From Xenorhabdus griffiniae (GTDB taxonomy: Bacteria > Pseudomonadota > Gammaproteobacteria > Enterobacterales > Enterobacteriaceae): a stretch of 54,133 bases of DNA. Position numbers and translations under genes: made by a program. The stretch lies in the NCBI RefSeq assembly GCF_001028135.1, contig NZ_LDNM01000037.1, forward strand, positions 1-54,133, written 5' to 3'. Shown here in pieces: positions 48,334-54,133 of the stretch (within the stretch, counting starts at the first letter, position 1; every line of letters begins with the position of its first letter). The notes below the pieces were generated by a model. It was not told the origin of the DNA. It ran no database searches and worked only from the letters and a program-made list of their open reading frames with translations.

Positions 48334-50814
48334 ATGTGTAACCTATTACCCATTTATGACGTGGTTGGCTCCGTTATTGCTGCATTGCAAACGTCGAAGC
48401 AAGTGTTATTACATGCGCCAACGGGCGCTGGAAAATCGACCGGATTGCCATTGGCAATTTTACAGCAGGCGCAGTTGCCGGGGCGCATTATTATGCTGGA
48501 ACCGCGGCGCATTGCTGCACGGAGTGTGGCTGAACGCCTTGCCGAACAACTCAATGAACCTGTTGGTATGACCATCGGCTACCGGATGCGTTCGGAAACT
48601 AAAGTCAGTGTTGCAACACGGATTGAGGTTGTGACCGAAGGGATTTTGACGCGTATGCTGCAACAAGATCCTGAATTGAACGGCATCTCTTTGGTCATTC
48701 TTGATGAATTTCATGAACGCAGTTTACAGGCCGATCTTGCATTAGCACTGCTGCTGGATGTACAGGAAGGGTTGCGCGATGACCTGCGTATCTTGGTGAT
48801 GTCGGCAACATTGGATAACCAGCGCCTTTCTTCTTTATTACCCGATGCGCCTGTGATTGTGTCAGAAGGGCGTAGTTATCCGGTAATCAGGTCATATCAT
48901 CCACTTCCTTCTCATCAACCTTTTGAACAATCCGTTGCATCGGCGGTACTGCGTTTATTGCAACAGGAAACGGGATCGTTATTGCTGTTTCTGCCCGGTG
49001 TCGGTGAAATTCAGCGGGTATTGTCGCAATTGGCCGGTAAGATCAATGACGATACGCTGTTGTGTCCATTGTATGGGGCATTGTCGTTGACAGAACAACG
49101 CAAGGCAATCACACCGGCGCCAGTGGGGATGCGTAAAGTTGTACTTGCTACCAATATTGCAGAAACCAGTTTGACAATTGAAGGTATCCGGTTAGTGGTA
49201 GACAGTGGACTGGAACGCGCCGGCCGATTTGAACCGAAGAGTGGCCTGACACGCTTAATGACCCAACGCATCAGCCAGGCATCTATGGTTCAGCGGGCAG
49301 GGCGGGCTGGACGACGAGAGGCAGGTGTCTGTTGGCACTTATTTAGTCAGGATCAGGCAGAAAGAGCCAGAGAGCACAGCGAGCCGGAGATCTTGCATGC
49401 AGATCTAAGCGGTCTACAGCTCTCTTTACTACAGTGGGGGTGTCGTGACAGTAACCAGCTTCATTGGTTGGATAATCCACCACAACCCGCATTAGCGGTT
49501 GCAGGTTCCCTGTTGCTGCGCCTTAGGGCGTTAGACGACAACCAGCAACTGACTTCCCGTGGTTGGCAAATGGCGGCATTCGGCAGTGAACCCCGTTTGG
49601 CGGCGATATTGTGTTCAGCTCAGGAGAGCGAAGATAAAAAAGGCGAAGGCTGGGCAGCATTGATAACAGCAGCGAAATTGGTCGCCATTCTGGAAGACCC
49701 CCCGCGTCGTGGACAGCCTGACCTACTCTATTGGATGACAGAGAATCAGCGTCATTGGCAGCAACGAGCCAATCAGCTGGTCAGGAATTTTACAAATCAA
49801 CGGGCGGATAAAACAAGCCATACTGAAAACCTGAGATTAGATCTTGTGCCTGAACTCCTGGTGCAGGGTTTTCCAGACCGGATCGCTAAAAACCGCGATA
49901 ATCTTGGCCGTTTTCAGTTAGCCAATGGCTTGGGGGTGGCACTGGAACGTGAAGAGCCGCTGTCGGGAGAGGCTTGGTTAATGACTCCCTCATTACAGCA
50001 AGGAAACAGCCATCCTGATGCACAGGTTTTGCTTGCCTGCCCGTTGGCGATTGAACAGACTATAAAGCAATACCCTCATCTGTTTACTGAGCATACAACC
50101 GTAGAATGGGATGATAATAAAGGCTCATTACGGGCGTGGAAGCGTTTGCAATGTGGGCGATTAATTGTTAAAGCCCAGCCACTGGCAAAACCTTCGGCAG
50201 CGGAATTACAAGAAGCCTTGCTGAATTGGGTCAGGCAGGAAGGATTATCGGCGTTGAATTGGTCACCGGAAGCGTTGCAGTTGCGCATCCGCCTGCAAAG
50301 AGCGACAGAATGGCTACCGGAGGTGGAATGGCCTGCGGTTGATGACGAAGCATTGTTGAACTCCCTTGAACAGTGGTTGCTGCCCGCCCTGGGTGATGTT
50401 GATGACTTAAAAGGCTTGCGCCAGATTGAGTTGTCCTCCTGTCTGAGGGGATTGCTTGATTGGCAACAGCGGCAAATACTGGATAATGAATTGCCTGCTA
50501 ATTACACTGTGCCAACGGGCAGCAGGATCACTATCCGGTATTTCCATGATAAGCCTCCTGTACTGTCAGTGAGAATGCAGGAAATGTACGGAGAGCAGCA
50601 AAATCCAGCATTGGCGAAAGGACGGGTTTCAGTTGTCATTGAATTGTTATCTCCCGCCCATCGTCCATTACAGATCACGCAAGACCTTGCCGCGTTTTGG
50701 CAGGGAACGTATCGTGAAGTGCAAAAAGAGATGAAAGGGCGTTACCCCAAACATTTGTGGCCGGATGATCCTGCCAACACCGCACCGACCAGATACGTGA
50801 AAAAACGGCTGTAA
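48334..50814 (+). CDS. hrpB: ATP-dependent RNA helicase HrpB
   Basis: This 826-residue DExH-box helicase has Walker A APTGAGKST near residue 28, the DEFHERS (DEFH) motif II near 125, SATL motif III and NIAETSLTIEG with QRAGRAGR as motifs V and VI. The C-terminal HrpB domain includes VPTGSRI.IRY and the tail KEMKGRYPKHLWPDDPANTAPT. The exact role is unknown; E. coli members are implicated in RNA metabolism. I use ATG 48334 because it aligns with the E. coli start; a TTG at 48322 would add four residues. Neither has a strong ribosome site. Confidence 0.94.
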   Translation: MCNLLPIYDVVGSVIAALQTSKQVLLHAPTGAGKSTGLPLAILQQAQLPGRIIMLEPRRIAARSVAERLAEQLNEPVGMTIGYRMRSETKVSVATRIEVVTEGILTRMLQQDPELNGISLVILDEFHERSLQADLALALLLDVQEGLRDDLRILVMSATLDNQRLSSLLPDAPVIVSEGRSYPVIRSYHPLPSHQPFEQSVASAVLRLLQQETGSLLLFLPGVGEIQRVLSQLAGKINDDTLLCPLYGALSLTEQRKAITPAPVGMRKVVLATNIAETSLTIEGIRLVVDSGLERAGRFEPKSGLTRLMTQRISQASMVQRAGRAGRREAGVCWHLFSQDQAERAREHSEPEILHADLSGLQLSLLQWGCRDSNQLHWLDNPPQPALAVAGSLLLRLRALDDNQQLTSRGWQMAAFGSEPRLAAILCSAQESEDKKGEGWAALITAAKLVAILEDPPRRGQPDLLYWMTENQRHWQQRANQLVRNFTNQRADKTSHTENLRLDLVPELLVQGFPDRIAKNRDNLGRFQLANGLGVALEREEPLSGEAWLMTPSLQQGNSHPDAQVLLACPLAIEQTIKQYPHLFTEHTTVEWDDNKGSLRAWKRLQCGRLIVKAQPLAKPSAAELQEALLNWVRQEGLSALNWSPEALQLRIRLQRATEWLPEVEWPAVDDEALLNSLEQWLLPALGDVDDLKGLRQIELSSCLRGLLDWQQRQILDNELPANYTVPTGSRITIRYFHDKPPVLSVRMQEMYGEQQNPALAKGRVSVVIELLSPAHRPLQITQDLAAFWQGTYREVQKEMKGRYPKHLWPDDPANTAPTRYVKKRL

Positions 50815-50863
50815 TTGTTTGTATTTATCTACCTGTATTTAATAAATAGTTGGAGAATTCGTT

Positions 50864-53338
50864 ATGTCTGATGATGATCGTCAGCCAATCGGACGTAAGG
50901 GTAAAAAATCAGAACTTCGTCGTGGGCGAACATCTGATAAACGCAATCGGCGGGATGACTATGATGATGAAAATGATGATGTTGACGACAACGATGAGGA
51001 TGAAGTCATGACGAAAAAAAGGAAGAGCGCCCGCAGTCCTAAATCCCGCCCGCCTAAAAAAAGAGGGCACTGGTTTTTGTGGTTGCTGCTGAAAATCTTT
51101 ATTGTACTGGCGGTACTCATTGTCATTTATGGCTTCTATCTGGATAACAAAATCCGCAAGCGTATTGACGGAAAAGTCTGGGATTTACCGGCCGCAGTGT
51201 ACGGACGGATGGTCAATCTTGAACCCGGCATGAATTATAGCAAGGATGAAATGATCCACTTGCTGGAAGGCATGCAGTACCGAAGTGTGACAAAGATCAC
51301 CCGTGCAGGGGAATTTGTCGTCAGGGGGAATAGCATAGAGATGCTGCGCCGCCCATTTGATTTCCCTGATGGTAAAGAAGAGCAAATTCAGGCTCGACTG
51401 ACTTTTGATAATAACCATCTTGCCAGCATTGAAAACATGGAAAACCAGCGGCAGTTTGGTTTTTTCCGTCTTGATCCCAAATTGATCACCATGATGCAAT
51501 CACCGAATGGTGAACAGCGCCTGTTTGTCCCGCGTTCCGGCTTTCCTGATTTACTGGTTCAGACGTTGCTGGAAACAGAGGATCGTTACTTTTATGAACA
51601 TGATGGCGTCAGGCCGCTTTCCATTGCCCGTGCGTTTTTGGCTAACCTGACGGCAGGACGTGCGGTTCAGGGGGGGAGTACCCTGACGCAGCAATTAGTG
51701 AAAAACCTGTTCCTCTCCAATGCACGTACCTTTAGCCGTAAAGCGAATGAAGCATATATGGCGTTACTGATGGATGCGCGTTATAGCAAGGATCGCATTC
51801 TGGAATTGTACTTGAACGAAGTTTTTTTAGGACAAAGTGGTGATGAGCAGATCCATGGTTTTCCATTGGCAAGTCTGTACTATTTTGGTCGCCCGATTGA
51901 TGAATTGAGTTTGGATCAGCAGGCGTTGCTGGTGGGCATGGTCAAGGGGGCCTCGTGGTATAACCCATGGCGTCATCCTAAAACGGCGCTGGAGCGGCGC
52001 AATGTGGTTTTGAAAATTCTCCAGAACCGGAACATCATCAATCAGGAACTGTATGATTTACTGAGTGCCCGTCCATTAGGGGTAAAACCGAAAAGCGGGG
52101 TGATTACACCACAACCCGCCTTTATGCAATTGGTTCGTCAGGAATTGCAGGGAAAGCTGGGCGATAAAGTCAATGATTTGTCAGGGGTAAAGATCTTTAC
52201 TACCCTCGATCCTGTTTCTCAGGATGCGGCGGAAAAATCCGTTGAAGAGGGCGTTGCTGCCCTGCGAAAAGTACGCAAGATGGATGATCTGGAAGGGGCG
52301 ATGGTCGTTGTTGACCGTTTCAGCGGTGAGGTTCGCGCTATGGTTGGCGGCTCCCAGCCGCAATATGCTGGATTTAACCGGGCATTGAATGCCCGTCGTT
52401 TGATTGGCTCGCTTGCTAAACCTGCTACGTATCTGACGGCACTGAGCCAGCCGGATAAATATCGCCTGAATACCTGGCTGGCGGATGAACCTCTCTCTGT
52501 CCCTCAGGCGGGGGGAAAGCCCTGGGAACCGAAGAACTTTAGCCGTACTTTCAGCGGGCGTGTCATGCTGATCGACGCGTTAGCGCGTTCGATGAATGTG
52601 CCGACCGTGAATTTGGGACTGGATGTCGGGTTAGACCGCATTTCCAGCACCTTGATTGCATTGGGTATTCCTGCGAAAGAGATCCAACAGATCCCGGCTA
52701 TGTTATTGGGCGCGATTAACCTGACGCCAATGGAAATGGCACAAGAATTCCAGACGATTGCCAGTGGGGGTAATCGGGCGAAACTTTCTGCGTTACGCTC
52801 CATCATTGCTGAAGATGGTACGGTGATTTACCAGAGTTATCCACAGGCAGAGCGTGTTGTACCGCCACAGGCCGCCTATCTGACGCTATACGGTATGCAG
52901 CAGGTCGTGGAGAGGGGTACAGGGCGTTCACTGACAGGGAAATATGGCAAATATCACCTGGCAGGTAAGACCGGAACAACGAATGATCTGCGTGACAGCT
53001 GGTTTACAGGCATTGATGGCAAAGAAGTCACGATTGTCTGGGCTGGGCGTGATAACAATGGGCCGACCAATTTGACCGGAGCGACAGGTGCATTGACGAT
53101 TTACCGTCGTTATCTGGAAAATGAAACGCCACTGGAACTGAATAACCGTCCACCGGAAGGTATTGTGGATATGTCCGTCAATGAAGATGGCAGTTTCAAC
53201 TGTGAAGGAAGCGGTATCAGAGTATTACCGGTTTGGACTGATGATCCTCAGAAGTTATGCCAGCAATCGGCACAACAGCCTATCGAGGAGAATGAAGAAG
53301 AAGCGCCTGGCTGGCTACGTGAGATGTTTGGTCAGTGA
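50864..53338 (+). CDS. mrcB: Bifunctional penicillin-binding protein 1B (MrcB)
   Basis: This 824-residue class A PBP builds and cross-links peptidoglycan. It has a long charged cytoplasmic tail (Asp/Arg/Lys-rich, about 1-65), one membrane helix (about 66-90) and a UB2H domain for LpoB binding (about 105-195). The glycosyltransferase domain has ETEDRYFYEHDGVRP and GGSTLTQQLVKNLFLS. The transpeptidase domain has the SLAK active site in GSLAKPATYL, SMN and KTGT in AGKTGTTND. All catalytic motifs are present. The ATG at 50864 follows TTGGAGA. It follows hrpB by 49 bases, as in E. coli. Confidence 0.97.
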   Translation: MSDDDRQPIGRKGKKSELRRGRTSDKRNRRDDYDDENDDVDDNDEDEVMTKKRKSARSPKSRPPKKRGHWFLWLLLKIFIVLAVLIVIYGFYLDNKIRKRIDGKVWDLPAAVYGRMVNLEPGMNYSKDEMIHLLEGMQYRSVTKITRAGEFVVRGNSIEMLRRPFDFPDGKEEQIQARLTFDNNHLASIENMENQRQFGFFRLDPKLITMMQSPNGEQRLFVPRSGFPDLLVQTLLETEDRYFYEHDGVRPLSIARAFLANLTAGRAVQGGSTLTQQLVKNLFLSNARTFSRKANEAYMALLMDARYSKDRILELYLNEVFLGQSGDEQIHGFPLASLYYFGRPIDELSLDQQALLVGMVKGASWYNPWRHPKTALERRNVVLKILQNRNIINQELYDLLSARPLGVKPKSGVITPQPAFMQLVRQELQGKLGDKVNDLSGVKIFTTLDPVSQDAAEKSVEEGVAALRKVRKMDDLEGAMVVVDRFSGEVRAMVGGSQPQYAGFNRALNARRLIGSLAKPATYLTALSQPDKYRLNTWLADEPLSVPQAGGKPWEPKNFSRTFSGRVMLIDALARSMNVPTVNLGLDVGLDRISSTLIALGIPAKEIQQIPAMLLGAINLTPMEMAQEFQTIASGGNRAKLSALRSIIAEDGTVIYQSYPQAERVVPPQAAYLTLYGMQQVVERGTGRSLTGKYGKYHLAGKTGTTNDLRDSWFTGIDGKEVTIVWAGRDNNGPTNLTGATGALTIYRRYLENETPLELNNRPPEGIVDMSVNEDGSFNCEGSGIRVLPVWTDDPQKLCQQSAQQPIEENEEEAPGWLREMFGQ

Positions 53339-53514
53339 TAAGTTATTGGTAAATCATACACTAAGCAGTACCGTATACTTTAGATAGAAAAAGGGCTTCA
53401 TTGATGATCTGAACATCGTCGCTAAATTAATATCAAAACCACGGATGTCCAAAATGCCCCAAGATGACGACTAAACTTGTAGCGATTCAAAATGATTAGA
53501 ACGTCTTTACTCGT

Positions 53515-53520
53515 TATAAT
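53515..53520 (+). promoter_or_regulatory. Candidate -10 box for hsdM
   Basis: A perfect TATAAT lies 64 bases before the hsdM start. The -35 region at 16-18 bases upstream is a poor match, so this is tentative. A GGCC...GGGCC...GGCC symmetric run follows in the leader (53524-53553). Confidence 0.4.
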
Positions 53521-53578
53521 ACCGGCCTGATTATGGGCCGAAGGCCATTCAAAAACGGATTAAAAGTGGAGTTTCACA

Positions 53579-54100
53579 ATGACAAGTACCCAACAACGAG
53601 CCGAACTACAGCGTCAAATTTGGCAAATTGCCAACGATGTGAGAGGTTCAGTTGATGGCTGGGATTTCAAACAGTATGTACTCGGTACGCTGTTTTATCG
53701 TTTTATAAGTGAAAACTTTGCAAACTACATGGAAGGCGGTGATGAGAGTATCAACTACGCTGAGCTTTCAGATGATATTATCACTGACGATATTAAAGAT
53801 GATGCCATTAAAACCAAAGGCTATTTTATTTACCCAAGTCAGCTGTTTGCTAATATTGCCGCAAATGCTAATAAAAATGATAATTTAAACAAAGACTTAA
53901 ATTCCATTTTTGTAGCTATTGAAAGCTCTGCCAGCGGCTACCCATCTGAAGACGAGATCAAAGGGCTTTTTGCTGATGTCGATACCACCAGTAACCGTTT
54001 AGGTAATACTGTTAAAGACAAAAATATCCGCTTGGCCGCTGTCTTAAACGGTGTGGCAGGGCTTAAATTTACGCGATGCTCGACTTTTATGATGAGTTGA
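53579..54100 (+). pseudogene. hsdM: Type I restriction-modification methylase HsdM, N-terminal part, disrupted
   Basis: The frame gives 173 residues. The first ~164 match the N-terminal (HsdM_N) helical domain of type I methylases: LQRQIWQIANDVRGSVDGWDFKQYVLG, TLFYRFISENF and DVDTTSNRLGNTVKDKNIRLAAVLNGVA. Family members continue for over 300 residues with the SAM-binding and NPPF motifs. Here the sequence departs at about 54071 and stops at 54100. The new sequence contains a short frame ending MLDFYDELK, possibly the end of an inserted element. AGTGGAG precedes the ATG. hsdS and hsdR would lie to the right. Confidence 0.82.
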
Positions 54101-54133
54101 AATGACATAGCCGCTCCTTTATAACTTTAAGTC

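Overview
The window is chromosomal DNA from a gammaproteobacterium of the order Enterobacterales, most likely Morganellaceae and probably Xenorhabdus (Photorhabdus is the main alternative). This rests on housekeeping proteins close to, but clearly distinct from, the E. coli ones, on moderate AT richness with very AT-rich gaps, and on a family of ~105-bp palindromic intergenic repeats. The species call is inference; no marker here fixes it.

Layout. 1-1.4 kb: end of an rRNA operon (3' end of 5S rRNA, tRNA-Asp, terminator), then yafD. 1.4-4.1 kb: proline-type permease proY, and queE and queD for 7-deazaguanine synthesis. 4.3-13.4 kb: an assimilatory sulfate reduction locus, cysJIH followed by cysG-cysDNC, all on the plus strand. 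It covers sulfate activation (CysDNC), PAPS reduction (CysH), sulfite reduction (CysJI) and the siroheme that CysI needs (CysG). 13.6-19.9 kb: the conserved ftsB-ispD-ispF-truD-surE-pcm-nlpD-rpoS string. 20.2-23.6 kb: mutS-miaE on the minus strand. 23.6-29.7 kb: decayed methionine aminopeptidase remnant, an OpgE-like phosphoethanolamine transferase, and the btsT-yjiX-yjiA pyruvate-uptake cluster.

29.7-38.5 kb is the accessory part. It holds an orphan FimB/FimE-type tyrosine recombinase with no fimbrial genes beside it, long AT-rich gaps, a dlsT (yhaO)-like transporter, an operon of three small lipoproteins (CsgG/HfaB-like, DUF4810-like, DUF799-like), a MATE transporter, and a stretch of decayed transposase pieces. 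One of those pieces has cut spermidine synthase (speE) down to its first ~49 codons next to an intact yacC.

38.7-53.3 kb returns to E. coli-like gene order: hpt, can, yadGH, panC-panB-folK-pcnB-gluQ-dksA (minus strand), sfsA, hrpB, mrcB. pcnB appears to keep the rare AUU start codon known from E. coli. The right edge enters a type I restriction-modification locus whose hsdM frame departs from the family after ~164 codons and stops.

The points most worth a second look are the three-lipoprotein operon, the palindromic repeat family (five full copies and one half copy), the IS-mediated truncation of speE, the orphan recombinase, and the pcnB AUU start. I saw no CRISPR array, no prophage module and no secondary-metabolite cluster.
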